A stretch of DNA of 64,000 bases from Ceriagrion tenellum. Lineage: Eukaryota > Arthropoda > Insecta > Odonata > Coenagrionidae. Numbering within the stretch: position 1 is the stretch's first letter; every line of letters starts with the position of its first letter. The notes under the pieces were generated by a model. That model ran no database searches and was not told where the DNA came from. It saw only the letters and a list, made by a program, of their open reading frames with translations. The stretch covers positions 89,448,593 to 89,512,592 of the forward strand of contig OY720639.1 of assembly GCA_963169105.1 (NCBI GenBank). The letters run 5' to 3'. Both the position numbers and the translations under genes were made by a program. This document shows, one piece after another, positions 44,530 to 55,879 of the stretch.

Positions 44530-44905
44530 TGTTCAGTCGTAAAATTGGTTGACTCCACCCCTCCCCCCTTCCCTATCTAATGCTAGTTGCTTTACCTCTT
44601 TGTATCGCTTCCCATGTACTTTCCTCTTAATTTGGTCCATGAACTTATTCCTTGGTCTTCCTCTGGGGGCTTTTTCCACTGTTTTTCCTTCAATTATGTT
44701 CTTCACGAATCCATTGTGTCTTAGGGTGTGTCCAATCCATCTCGTTCTTCTTTTCTGTATGGTGTTCCATATAGTCGTTTCTTCTTCTACTCTTCTGTAC
44801 ACTTCATCATTTCTTATTTTTCCGCCCATTTATTTTCAGCATCCTCCTCCAGCACCAGGTTTCGAAGGCTTCAATTCTTTTCTGGTCAGCTTTTCCAATA
44901 AATAA
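44530..44905 (-). pseudogene. RTE-like LINE C-terminal fragment
   Basis: Minus-strand frame 44829-44533: KIRNDEVYRRVEEETTIWNT, KRRTRWIGHTLRHNGFVKNI and IEGKTVEKAPRGRPRNKFMD. This is the canonical V........I..RR..WIGH.LRH......IEGK.....RGRPR post-RT region of RTE-like elements. Upstream, 44830-44900, the complement encodes the EAFET-W-C-W motif after a frame change. Ninety-eight uninterrupted codons make this one of the better-preserved LINE tails here. Confidence 0.8.
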
Positions 44906-44929
44906 CTATTCTAGCATATTTTACCAGGA

Positions 44930-45055
44930 GGTAAGGCCTGGTATCTCTTCCTATGTACTTTTCTCTTTATTTGTTCCATGAACCCATTCCTGGGTCTTCC
45001 TCTTGGGACTTTTCCCTCTATTTTGGCGTCAGATAGTAAATGATCTATTCTTTGC
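44930..45055 (-). mobile_element. second, shorter RTE-like fragment
   Basis: tcttcctatgtacttttctc and tccatgaacccattcctggg repeat the 44610-44670 coding region with changes, in the same orientation. It gives the GRPR-N-motif and little else. Confidence 0.65.
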
Positions 45056-45059
45056 ATTC

Positions 45060-47190
45060 AATTCCATCTGTATCATTACAAGGATATTCATCGAGTGCAA
45101 ATGCGCTCATCCATTGATTGGTGTTCTTATTTTCTGAAGGGCCACAGCAATATTTAAATTCCGAACCCTCAAAAAAAATGTCATTACGAAGAACCTCCGT
45201 ACGCTGAACGAGACCACTTCTCATTTAAAGTGGCGGGGAATATTTCCTCAGCAGGGGTTCATTTAATCTCTTTTACTCAAATGAAATGGAGTCCCAATAT
45301 AAGACCCCATTATGAACGGGAGGGAACTGACTTCATTAAATGTAATCAGTGATGTTTCTCGAGTGGAGTGGCTTTATTTATATCCCCGCAAATCAAATTT
45401 GTGCCACTTAGCAAGGAAAATATTTCTCCCAGCACCAAGGTTGGCTCATAAACGAATGATATTTGGTTCCCTCCTTGCAACGTAGCTTTAATTGAAGAGT
45501 CACCGCTCAATTTTCCGGTTTAATTCAATTTCTTTCAAGAACAATTGCTCGCAAACGAGTCATCGTCCGTAATTGAGAAGTGATATCGGTGGCAGTGGAA
45601 TTCCTTCCCCCTAGCGTTAAAATCGCTACTATTGCAAAGAAAACCACATTGGAAGACAGGGGAGATTAGTTTATTAATCGATGAATGACGCTTAAATGAA
45701 AATTAGAGCATAGTATTAATTCGCAAATTTTTAGCCCTATAATTTGATGAAGCCTCCATTACTGATTATAGTACGTTCTTAATGATTACTGTGTATTGCT
45801 CAAATACGAATGAATTTCACTGTTTGAAAATATGTAGGTAGTTCTTCTTGGAAAGTAGGTTATATATTTTTTCAAGGAAAGTTATAACCATAAATTGTAT
45901 TATAATCTGAACGGAAAGATATTAAATCATTGATTAATTATCTCGGAGGTAATTCAATAATTAGATTGTGGAATTTATTGTTTCATAACATTTTCTAGAT
46001 CTTAAAGACCACTTATTACGCTGACATATTTATATGTCTTTCAGTTGAAATGGCACATGCTCAGTTCAGTTAACCGTGAATAACAAACCATCTACCCAAA
46101 AATCCCAATCATTCATCTAATATAAGCATAAATAATTTTTAAACTTTAAACGTACCCTTTCTATTAAATTTTATTTTGTTCATCACCTTCTGAGGTTGTC
46201 ACTGAAGCACATTTATAATGATCAATTTAATACCATCACTCCGTACACCAAGAATTTACATTTCTAAGATGCAACGAAGGAAGCTCAACGCTGCTTCTAC
46301 GGCATCTAATTTATGACCATTAAGTCGATAAAAAATCTGATTTTGCTTCTTACTCTGAAGTGAATGTGGTTGATATGAATAAGAAACAAGAGAAAATGCC
46401 TTTCACGCTTCGTAATTCGAGATATGTGCGTTGGTTGGACCACATCTCTCACACAATTGACAGCTATGAAGGGTAGATTTATCCTTTGGGTGCATCGACC
46501 GCCGCGGTAATTTTGCGACACCAATCAGGAAACTTTTGAAACACGTAATTACTCCTCATAGGATCTGTACATTCATGACCTTTGAGAAACTCTACGTCAT
46601 ATACGTATGTTACAAGTTAATATTTTAAAAATTAATACAATATGCTAATAACTGATGGCAAATTGCTGGAGAAATATTTTATATAAATGATATTTCATCA
46701 GACTATGACGGTAGTTAAAACTATAAAACTATATTAAATTAAAAACTATGAAGCTATATTAAAACTATAAGACTAAGTATATAGCAAAATTTTCACTAAA
46801 ACGTAATATTTTCATTTGTGGCCCTTGTGGATAGTCATAGAGCGGCGATGGTGGTTGGTAGCCGTCGTCTTAAACACACCCTTTGAATGACTTAAAAGAA
46901 AAAAAATCCGATGGCAGACAATATTCCGCCGCGCCCCCGCCAGAAAGAGTCCAAGAAGCGCGTCCGCTGTATGGTTAAGAGATGTTTCTTGCATAGAGAA
47001 TGGAGACGCTTTATTGTATTCATTTCGTGAAATAGATCACACCTAGGCGGTAGGTTTTCATCCATAAATTGGCTCGCTTGTGTTATTTCAGTATGGCTAA
47101 TTATTTAGGCGCTTATTGTCACAACGGTAATTAATTAATGACGGGTGGGATTTGGTCTCAGCTCTTCCACCAAACAGCGAGTTCAAGACA
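45060..47190. other. unassigned AT-rich sequence
   Basis: No domain recognised. 46695-46790 is a low-complexity aaaactata stretch. A short piece at 46915-46960 (attccgccgcgc, agagtccaa) resembles 47868-47910, a small dispersed repeat. Confidence 0.5.
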
Positions 47191-47194
47191 TCTA

Positions 47195-47810
47195 AATATA
47201 AGAAATACCGTGCAAACCGCCACTAGTGTGTGTGGCACGGGGTGATTACACACCAGGCATTAAGCCCTAATCTCAGCTGAAAATGGAACCGCGCACGTTC
47301 CTCCGGAAGCGCAGGCCAAAGAAAGAAGAAGATGCTATGCGCAGGCCAAAAGCAGTCAGGACAACAGTGCGCGGTCAGCCCAGAAACTAGGAGAGTGCTC
47401 CAAGGACGAGCATGTACCATTCAGTACACTACTTAAGATACGGCTACTGGTTATAACTGCTGTGACAAATAAATCGTTCTATAAGGTACTAAATCATGCA
47501 AGAGCTATATCATGCCGAAAAGTGCGAGTTTAGTAACTCATAATGATGCTAGGATAATTAGATCAAGTGCCAAAACCTATTTAACCTAGTCAGGATAAAA
47601 GTATCCTAGAACCGATCTATCGCGACTATTATGGTATTGTGCGGGGAAAAAGACATTTTAATTCTATCGGTTCTGCAGTCAAATTCTTTGATCTTATGCC
47701 TGTAAACATACATTAAGGCAAGATATATATCAAGGGGCATTCATCTTTCACGAAATTAAATTGCGCTTAATATGTCGTTTAGTTACGGAGACCACCGATC
47801 TCTGTTCCCT
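47195..47810 (-). mobile_element. LINE-D (CR1/L2-like) 3' end
   Basis: Minus-strand 3' terminus with accgtgcaaaccgccactag and a gtggcacggggtg arm, forming the same hairpin as LINE-A with different base pairs. The tail motif FKMSFFPAQY-like end is near 47645 (ggggaaaaagacattttaat), and gcctgtaaacatacattaag lies further up. The stretch 47275-47410 (with aggccaaa twice) is not found in the other families. Confidence 0.65.
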
Positions 47811-48313
47811 TCCTATTCTTTGGGAATAGGAAGGCGTGAGAGCAATAGTAAGTCAAAGATAGACAAAATTCCACCGTACGCCCGCACGACAAGAGTCCAA
47901 ATATAGCAATTGTAAGTCACGGCGGCCATCGCGACACTTAGAATTCCCAGTGGGGTTTAACTGCAGCGGTCCACGGAAAGGGGGCGGATATGTGCTGGAT
48001 CCGCGGGGCAAAGTTTGGATCGAAGTGGACCGTGGAAGTTAGTACCTATATATTAGTTCGCGAGGATTCTGTGCCAATTCACCCTCCCTAAAGACTCGCA
48101 ATGCCCTCGTGCCATCAAACACTGTCCCCTTGTGCACTCCCTTGCTGGCAGGGACGCCGCGTGCATAAAAACACTGGCGGCCGTTGGTCTGTATCATCCT
48201 ATACCGCCTTCGTGTCGGGAATATTGGGATAACTAGGCCACAGGAATTGGTTTTCTTGTTTGTTATTCGCTCAGTCCATTGCATTAAATGTGACGGTATT
48301 TCGAGACGATACA
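47811..48313. other. unassigned sequence with a minus-strand open frame
   Basis: A 94-codon frame (48323-48039) has no family motif that I recognise. A small inverted pair, ggtccacgg and ccgtggac, occurs at about 47970-48032. Confidence 0.4.
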
Positions 48314-48315
48314 TA

Positions 48316-49096
48316 CGAGGCATGCTTTTTTAAGTAAGTACCGTTTTCAAATAAAAAAGAAACAATTATAGTTTTCTTAAAAAGTTCATCTTTACATGAT
48401 AACCTGTACCTTAATTTATACATAATTTTCACTGATATTATGGAACCTATTGCACCGTAGAGCCCGCTATTGATTCCCATCCTCATAGAAGTCTGCCACC
48501 TGATTTGACAACCACTGCAACACGGTCGTTTTGACCTCGTCATCGTCGTCGTGGCGCTGACCACACAGATGCATCTTCAAATACAAAAACAGGTGGTTGG
48601 CCCAAAACCAGGGGCGCTAATTGGGACTGAACGGAGGGTGACCAAGTAGTTCCCTGCTAAATGATCACATGAGATCTTGAGTTTGATTAGCCATGTGTGG
48701 TCCAGCATTGTCATAGAGCAAAACGATCCCCTTACTCAGCATGCCACGCCTTTTTTTGATTCTCTAAAAGCTCATACCCATTTCCATACCATTCCATCGT
48801 TCATAATGTTCTTTTTATAAATTTCACTGATCTGACGATGAATTTCAGCCGATTTCATGCCTTTAGCACTAAGAAAACGAATGACAGCGCGTATTTCACA
48901 GTCGGCGAGATTCTCAATCGGCGGAGGTATTTTTAACATTCACAAACAAATCTAAACGCAGCCAATTGTTTCCGCAGTGGCGTCTGTGACTTCCTAAATG
49001 ATGTAGGTACACAGCGCGTATGCGTCAAATACTGACCGCAGAACTGCAACTGTGGCCGAATTTCAAAACGGTACTTACTTTAAAAAGCACGCCTCA
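48316..49096 (-). mobile_element. mariner element, internally deleted, with TA duplication
   Basis: TIR cgaggcatgcttttttaagt (48316) and its inverted match ending gcacgcctca (49096), each next to TA. The minus strand encodes a mariner transposase in two pieces. The N-terminal HTH (EIRAVIRFLSAKGMKSAEIH, then KNIMNDGMVWKWV) is at about 48930-48770. The catalytic C-terminal part (LLYDNAGPHMANQTQDLM, HPPFSPN, HLFLYLKMHLCGQRHDDDDE) is at about 48725-48440. Normal mariners are about 1.3 kb; this one is 781 bp, so the centre of the transposase, including the first catalytic aspartate, is deleted, and there are in-frame stops. Confidence 0.9.
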
Positions 49097-49099
49097 TAT

Positions 49100-49944
49100 A
49101 TGCTGGATATAGGTCTCTCGGGTCAGCAGCTCCATCTATCCCGACGAAAAAATATAAGATCTTTCGATACTTATATCTTAACATTGTTCATATTCAAGGA
49201 TTTTTACTATCTCTGGTTCAAGCTCAGCACTCGTTTTCATTACGTAGGAACGACTCGAAATTTCCTATTTTTATACTAAATATAAACTTTGAGTACTCAA
49301 GTGGGAACCTTCCTGAAGATCATAAACTTATTATAAAAGGCTCGCATAAGTATTTCCTTTTGATCCAGGGAGTTAATTACTAATCCTTTGAAATGTGAGG
49401 ATTGCTATTGAGTAGTTATGACTTGAATTAAAAAAGAATTACATGGCATTTAATTATAGCCTTAGTGTCATAGTTTATTTATATTCCTAGTTATTTATTT
49501 TAATATTCAAATTTCATTAAAATACAATGTATAATAAAGAACAATGTAGTGTTTAATAAATACAACAGTAAATGATAAAGATTTCGATTTAAGGTTACTG
49601 TAATATATCAGGGTATTTCATGCGTAAGCTCTTGTGTTAAGATTTCGGGAGAGGTTTCAGTAGCAGTGTATTTTTTGAAACGCTGTTTTTTGGAACATTC
49701 AGCGGAAACGAGTTAGTGATAAACCATTTTGCGTTCCGTATTTTTTATTCTCATCAACTCATCTTATTATCACGTTGTTATACGCGTTGATTAACTCATT
49801 GTTTTCTCAATGAGCAAAGCAAATTTATGGCTCTCTAGCCGGATGTGTGCCTCGTTTTTTTGGTCACAACGGACGTATTCAATTTCTGTCGTTGACTGTT
49901 GGGCGATAAAGTCTACTGTACTGTTTTATACACTGCTCAAAGGG
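49100..49944. other. unassigned sequence
   Basis: Nothing recognised. Confidence 0.5.
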
Positions 49945-50037
49945 GTACATGTGCTTCCTACAGCTGCTGAAATTAAAACGTATGATTCAAATATATACTC
50001 CATTATGACGAGGGAAATATCTCGCTCAAACTTCCTT
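49945..50037 (+). mobile_element. TTAA-MITE 3' end fragment
   Basis: acagctgctgaaattaaaac, gacgagggaaatatctcgct and a ttccttgaa end match the last 90 bp of the element at 41652-42200. Confidence 0.7.
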
Positions 50038-50039
50038 GA

Positions 50040-50536
50040 AAGACCTATGAGAAAATGAGGAGATTGTACAACTACTGAGGTAAAGAATAAAAAATCTTTG
50101 AAAAAGTGCATTAAAATTTAAAGTGTTGGTAAGTGTCTCGTTTTTTGTGTCACCATGGATGTATTGGCTCTCTTTCGTCAGCTGTGGTGGTGAGAAAGAT
50201 TTTTTTTACCGTTTTATAAACTGCTCAATCGAGCGAGGAAGAGAGAATTGCGACTAAAAAACGAAGGGTTGGGTATGTATGCGTTTGCAGTCTTTTCCGC
50301 AAACCGTCAGTGGCAGAGAACTTTGGGTCAACAGGCTAAAAAAAGAATATTTGAGGAAAAAATTATTGGTAAGGCAACAAAATTATTATTTGGAAGTGTT
50401 TTACTATAAATGGTTTTTGCTCTTGCTTGCGCTGACATTGTTAAAGCTGCGCAAGCAATCGATTTTGTGTACCAGTCTGTTGAACACTTTCAAATGGTTT
50501 TTCCCTTCACAGACGAGGCGTTTGGCCGGTATAATA
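50040..50536. other. unassigned sequence
   Basis: The left part of a 215-codon frame (50279-50926) lies here. It has no motif and its right part runs antisense through a mariner, so it is unlikely to be a gene. Confidence 0.5.
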
Positions 50537-50538
50537 TA

Positions 50539-51073
50539 CGAGGATAAGTCAATAAATAACTCGCAAAATAGGATAATGGCCTATAATAATCAAAGTAACT
50601 TCCTGAAATTAATAAAATTTTCTACATATTCACCCTCTGTACATTCAGACACTTATCCCATCTCTTTACAAGTTCTTGATAGCTGTCAACAAAAAAGTGT
50701 TTTTTTGGATAAAAGCATCTTTTGGATTTACTGCGTTATAATTACTATTTCAGCAGCAGTTTCGCCTGGCTATTTTGCCGGCTTCGTCAGGCTTTCTGAG
50801 ACAACAATCATTATGATCTCAGATAACAATCATTATGATTGTTGTCTGAGAGCAGCAACCAACCACAGCCAACAAGTAACCTCTTGGGCTACGGCATCAT
50901 TTTCCAAATGTCAGCCACCCAAATGAATTTTCAGGGGCCTGAACAAATGAAAATCACTGGAGCCATAGTTGGGACTGTGCGGCGGATGTTCTAAGCGTTC
51001 CCTGTGAAATATTTACGACCGATGGTATTGATGAAATACTGACGTATGGGACTTATTTATGGACTTACCCTCG
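50539..51073 (-). mobile_element. second mariner-like element, deleted
   Basis: Left end TA + cgaggataagtcaataaata (50539), right end with inverted ttatggacttaccctcg (51073). The minus strand encodes the mariner C-terminus: LEHPPHSPNYGSSDFHLFRP, KIHLGG, then KRWDKCLNVQ near 50650. Only about 535 bp remain; the N-terminal and central catalytic parts are missing. It belongs to a different mariner lineage from 48316, as the ends and motif spacing show. An internal palindrome (agacaacaatcattatgat) lies at 50798-50848. Confidence 0.8.
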
Positions 51074-51299
51074 AATATGCCATCATCGTACAATTATATC
51101 TCTTCATGTGATACAGTCTTTAGGGTAGGACATAAGATGTATGGGTCATCGAGGGCACATTTAAATGATTTTTCAAGGAAATTTTACAAATAATTAGGCA
51201 TTTCATTTAAGTGCACTAATTTTGTTTTATGTTATTTGCCTTGTGTACAAAAGTGTACTTCTCCCCACTTAGTTCTTTGGTAGTAAAACATGGGTATGT

Positions 51300-51800
51300 C
51301 AGGATGGACATAAGTGTAGACTAAACACCGTGGGTATGAGTTATCTGAGGAGTGTTTACGGCATAATTAGGATGGATAGGGTCAGGAATGAGTGGATCAT
51401 AAATGAATGTGGGTCAGATGCTCCAGTAATGGACATATATGAAAGGAGTGTGCTTCGTTTGGTTTGGCCATGTTGAGAGAATGGATGAGAGTTGAACAAC
51501 AAAATACAGATATATAAGAGTGAAATGAATGGTGCGAGAGGTAGAGGTAGGCTGAGAAAGTTGTGATTGAATGTGGTTGAGGAAATTCTTAGGAGGAGGA
51601 ATATTTGGAGAAACAGGAGGGCGTGTATGAAGCAGTGAAGGGGGGTAAATGAGGGAAAAGAGATTTGCAATGATAGGTTGATATGGAGGAAATTATTGAA
51701 GCAGAGTTAGGTGTATATACAAATATGAATATATGAGTGAAACTTAGTGACTCTGCCTACCCCGGAAGGGAACGGCGTGATTGGTATGTATGAGTGTTTG
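51300..51800 (+). pseudogene. RTE-like LINE, C-terminal region and 3' UTR
   Basis: Plus-strand reading gives RMDRVRNEWIINECGSD, MDIYERSVLRL, then YKSEMNGARGRGRLRKL and VVEEILRRRNIWRNRRACMK, a familiar tail of RTE-type ORF2 proteins (R.RN..I....G.......YERS.LR..GH..RMD.......Y.S...G.RGRGR.RK.W). Stops occur at about 51480 and 51565. The 3' UTR ends in ctaccccggaagggaacggc at 51756, the fragment also present at 38085-38152. The RT core is missing. Confidence 0.75.
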
Positions 51801-52007
51801 TTTCTGCCTTAAAACTTACCATTAAACATGTTTTTGAAATTTCCTATTATAGTTTCCAGATAAGCATGCTTCTCTAGCGTATCTAGAAAAAATATGGTGT
51901 ATAGTAGTCATTTTCAAATCTCTAGGTTTCATTCTAGCCAAGTAGATGCGTCTCTGTAAACAAAGTAAGCAGGTCTGCCGCAAATTCGGCGGTGAAATAA
52001 AAAATCG

Positions 52008-52082
52008 GCTTGAACTGGGGATCAAACCACGGACCTTTTGGCTTTCGGGGCCAATGCACTACCACTGCGCTACCCAGGCTTC
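52008..52082 (-). mobile_element. tRNA-like SINE head
   Basis: Minus strand: A-box-like tagcgcagtggtagtgc (near 52072-52056) and B-box-like ggtttgatcccc (52029-52018). The tRNA cloverleaf is imperfect and the sequence continues into the gccgattttt end shared with the SINE at 23592, so it is a SINE and not a tRNA gene. Confidence 0.7.
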
Positions 52083-52227
52083 CAAACTCTCTTGGCAATT
52101 TAGAAGGATGCGAATGAACTAGATGTTAAGCCCCTGCGGTCCATCAAAGATGACAACGCAAGGGAGATGGTGCTTCAAACGTGTGAATACAGCGGTGACA
52201 TGCGTTGGCAATGCCATTAGAAATTAT

Positions 52228-52385
52228 AACTCTGGACTGAGAATCGAACCTCGGGCCTTTAGCTTTATAGATAAATGCGCTGACCACTAGGCTACCCAAG
52301 CTTCCTTATCCTTGTGGAAATTTAGAATAATAAAGGTCCGTGGTTCGATTCCTAATCCCCAATTTTTGCTCTGGCAATTTCAATT
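52228..52385 (-). mobile_element. tRNA-like SINE head, second copy, with an inverted fragment
   Basis: Minus strand: tagcctagtggtcagcgc A box and ggttcgattctc B box (52302-52240). A plus-strand piece aaggtccgtggttcgattcc at 52336-52355 is a second, oppositely oriented fragment. Confidence 0.7.
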
Positions 52386-52389
52386 TAGA

Positions 52390-53216
52390 CGAGTCTCTGT
52401 AAACATTTCACCCCGCAATAATTGTTGTACATACTTCTAAAATATGCAAATACTTTACATCATTTTACTGGTTAATACTCATACCTTTGCCATGTTATAA
52501 TCTCCTTTTTAAGGGAAGTTATTAAGCTGGAAACTTTCTAATTGTTCGTGACGTCGTTGAATCTGAAGCTGGAGATACTGATATCACTATTAATCATGAA
52601 AAATATTCATTCAGGCATAACGATAAAAAAATTGAAGTCAACTAAACGGATAAAATTTACATCCCCAAACTTAAAATAGGCAAAAAATGCTCGCTCTAGG
52701 TAAGATTTCTTTAATTTTCTAATGTTTGAAACCTCAAAGATAGACCATATTTTTGGAGTATAATGAATTAAAATTGGATATCCCTTGCTCGTATGCTTTA
52801 CTCCCGTTTAAAGTCATGCGGAAGATCTATCCTATCAATGTGCTCTATCTTTTCGGATGCCGTTCCCTAACTTATATTCATTAGATTCAACTAAAATTTA
52901 GTCATCAGGGGACGCTTTAAATCTTAATGGCACTTCAAATTTCCCACATCCGGCTCACGTTCGAATTCCAAGTTAACGCTTATTCTACGAGAATGGATTC
53001 CCTTATGCCCGAATTTCGCACAATTACTCATCCAACGGACTAAAACCACAGCGGAGACGGTGATTCAATGTCTTCCCCGGAAGCTTTACCTGAGGTGATT
53101 AAGCTATGAACTCGTTATGCCTCTCCCGACTCCAGAACTCCAGATAAAGCGGATCTAAGACGAACTTGAGTTCAAGGTAAGGTTTAATGGGGCTCTTTAA
53201 TTCATCTGCTGCCTAT
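52390..53216. other. unassigned sequence
   Basis: Nothing recognised. Confidence 0.5.
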
Positions 53217-53220
53217 ACTT

Positions 53221-54356
53221 TTAGTTTGAGCGAAATAGTTCCCTAGTTAAAATAGAGGCCATATTCAAATTATACGTTTTAATTTCACCAGCTGTGGGAC
53301 TCATGTTTTTAAACATTGCACAATTAATAGTGTAATAATGTAGTTTTTATGACAGTATTTTTGTGTAATTAAATAAAAATGTTTAAATAAGTCTGTAAGT
53401 TGACTCTTTTTTTTCGCGCGGTACGTTTAAGGTAGTGGGAGCGAGATAGTTCCCCAATCATAATAGAGACCATGTTCGAATTATACGTTTTAATTTCACC
53501 AACTGTGAGACAAATGAATAAAATGTTGCATAATTTATGGGAAATTAATATAATTTTAGATGAAAGAAATAGTAAGCAATTAAATGCAAATATCTAAATA
53601 AGTCTTTAACTTGACTCATTGTTTTCACGCGGTACATTTGAACCTCCATCAAAACGGAAAATTAGTTGTGATTCCGAAGAATTTACTGCGGTGACAATAT
53701 GATTTATTTTCAAAAATAGTTGAGAAAACACACAAACTACACGCTGTTGATTTTTTGACGAGATCTAAGTGTAGGAAATTTTCAATATAATGTCTCTCTG
53801 GAGTGCATACACGTGCCATTTCCCATGTAAAAGGGCTGGTATTTTTTTTGACAAATACCTCGGAAAGTAATGTGGTGAGGGGTTGAATTTTAGGAGTCAT
53901 TTGAAAGATGATATATTTTTCTTTAAAATGAGAATAAATTCATTGATTTCTCGGTAAAATGATATTTCGCTAAAACTACCTTAAAACACCAAAACGGAAG
54001 GTTTATCTGGATCCCGCAGAAATTACTGCGGTGACAATATGATTTATTTTCAAAAATAGTTGATGAATCATACAAACTACTTTTTTAAGTGTTACTACTA
54101 CGACTAACTACGACTTTTAAGTGTTTTGACCAGATTTGAGTGATATAAATTCCTCATCTTAAAAATAAGGTATCTCTGGAGTACATACACGTACCGTTTA
54201 CCATGTAAAAGGGTGAGTATTTTTCGTCAAAAATCTCGGAAAGTAGTTCGCTGAGGGGCTGATATTTTGTCATCATTGGAGGGTTGAGATATCTTTCTTT
54301 AAAATGAGCCCAAGTTCATTGATTTCTAGGTGAAAGAATATTTTGCCCAGATTACT
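53221..54356 (-). mobile_element. TTAA-MITE, outer copy, interrupted by a second copy
   Basis: Outer copy = 53221-53426 plus 53985-54356. Its left end is eroded (agtttgagcgaaatag); its right end is cagattac then TTAA (54357-54360). The inner copy sits in a TTAA of the outer copy: gcggtacgt-TTAA-inner-TTAA-aacaccaaaacgg. The reconstructed outer element has the same block order as the units at 41094-42200 and is in the opposite orientation. Confidence 0.85.
53431..53980 (-). mobile_element. TTAA-MITE, complete inner copy
   Basis: 550 bp bounded by TTAA at 53427-53430 and 53981-53984, starting ggtagtgggagcgagatagt and ending cgctaaaactacc. The duplicated TTAA inside a related copy shows directly that this family targets and duplicates TTAA. 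Confidence 0.9.
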
Positions 54357-54360
54357 TTAA

Positions 54361-55320
54361 GCCACTTCAAAATAATACTGGTTTCCTAGCTACGAAAATA
54401 AACATGATGACTGGCAGGCTCTTAAAGCGATGTGTTGTATATCTTGCTGGATATATTATTTAGCTATTTTTGAACCACCCTTCTTTATTCACTCTCTATT
54501 TTACAGTTTCTTTGCCAGTACTATTTGCAATCGAAATTTTTCGGATAATTTTGCTGTATCAGGAATTTTAGCGCTAAACCACTTGATATCGAAACTTATT
54601 ACAAAATCCGACCAGCTATATCACCTCTCTTTCTCTGAGGGAGTTCTTCATTAGTGTACTCGTACCCTTCTGTAGTTACGAATTTAGTTCTGACGGACTG
54701 CGTGATAAATACTTCCAGGTTTAAAGGGAATAAGCTTATTGTTACTTGAGTTATTTAAAACCGCATTTTTGGTACTTTATTTCTAATGTGTGGAAAGTTG
54801 AAAAGAAACCGGAATCATAGGGCTACCCTTAAAACGTCTAAAATATTGAATGTCTCACTGCACCAAACGTTTATTTTTAGAATTTACTGTTCAAACGCCA
54901 GTGGAATTCTGAAAATTGGTATACTTTTCGGGTGCATGCTGTTCCGAAATTACATAGAAGTACAACTGGCGACGGTATAGTTTTCACCCAATGCGAAATT
55001 GTAATCTTTTGACGAATTTTTAAACCGTTCCTTGAATGAGATTTTTTCTTGGATTACCTTAGGCGTGACTACGAGGAAGTGAATGACAGCCATTTAGAAC
55101 CGTATAAGTTTTTACCAACGGCGCGCCGTCGGCGACTTTTAATACATAAATGTAACAGAAATTGATTTTCATCTGCTACAAGCCTCATTGTGGCCGTAAT
55201 TATAAAATCTATATTAATTCCATTTTTTTCGGTGTCCATTTTTTTCTAAAGCAAATTTCAAAGAAACAAGGGACAAAAAATAAGTGAATCATGGCTTTCA
55301 GTAATTTCTAGAAGAAAAAG
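54361..55320. other. unassigned sequence
   Basis: Nothing recognised. Short frames at 54430-54654 and 54786-54980 show no motif. Confidence 0.5.
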
Positions 55321-55324
55321 CGAC

Positions 55325-55480
55325 GTCTAGAAGACTCTCCACTAACACCCACCCTCTCCCCCTCTTGCACCACCGTGACGATATAAATTGATGCAAAATA
55401 AAGACAATTAGGTCATTCAGCCCTGATGAGGTCTCCGGCAAAGGAGAAGAAACGTTGGCTTTTTTAAATCTTGACGCGGG
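55325..55480 (+). mobile_element. PLE terminal remnant with hammerhead-like motif (H11)
   Basis: A C-rich stretch (55340-55375), tataaa at 55382-55387, then CUGAUGA (55423-55429), stem II UCUCC-GGCAAA-GGAGA (55432-55447) and GAAA (55449-55452) followed by CGUUGGC. The C-tract/TATA/hammerhead order matches the PLE-1 3' region. Stem III is only a short CG and the base pair closing stem II is mismatched, so activity is doubtful. Confidence 0.55.
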
Positions 55481-55484
55481 TAAT

Positions 55485-55875
55485 CCCAAAAAAAAACCAT
55501 CACTGCTTGCCGAACATGTACCGCGAAAGTTTTAATAATTTGATATAAACACTGCTGGAAAATAAAAAAGGAACCTGCTGATAAACCACATATGGCTTAG
55601 CAGGACCATAGCGTTTTAAAATTTATTAAATAGTTTGATTTTTACATGATTTCTATGACATTAATTTTTTATAAGTTTGCTTTTATATTTTATGCATTTT
55701 ATTGTACATTTTTAACAATTTCGTTATTAAAGAAATGGTTTCATTATAAAAAAAACAGTGTGCGTCTTTTAGATCCAGAGATGTGTCATATTTGAATTAT
55801 CCCTCTCAAATTTGAGAAACATAATACGTTCGCTTGTAGCAGTTTTCAACGAAGCTGGCAGTTATTCTACACTTA
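55485..55875. other. unassigned AT-rich sequence
   Basis: Nothing recognised. Confidence 0.5.
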
Positions 55876-55879
55876 CCTC

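Noticed and set aside
48039..48323. 94-codon minus frame considered as a host exon
   Set aside because: No splice sites or motif could be supported, and the frame overlaps the mariner end at 48316.
50279..50926. 215-codon open frame, longest in the window
   Set aside because: No domain; its second half runs antisense to a mariner transposase remnant and through a mariner TIR, and its composition is that of AT-rich non-coding DNA.
52228..52305. possible tRNA gene from A and B boxes
   Set aside because: Acceptor stem and anticodon arm do not pair properly and the 3' flank matches other SINE copies.
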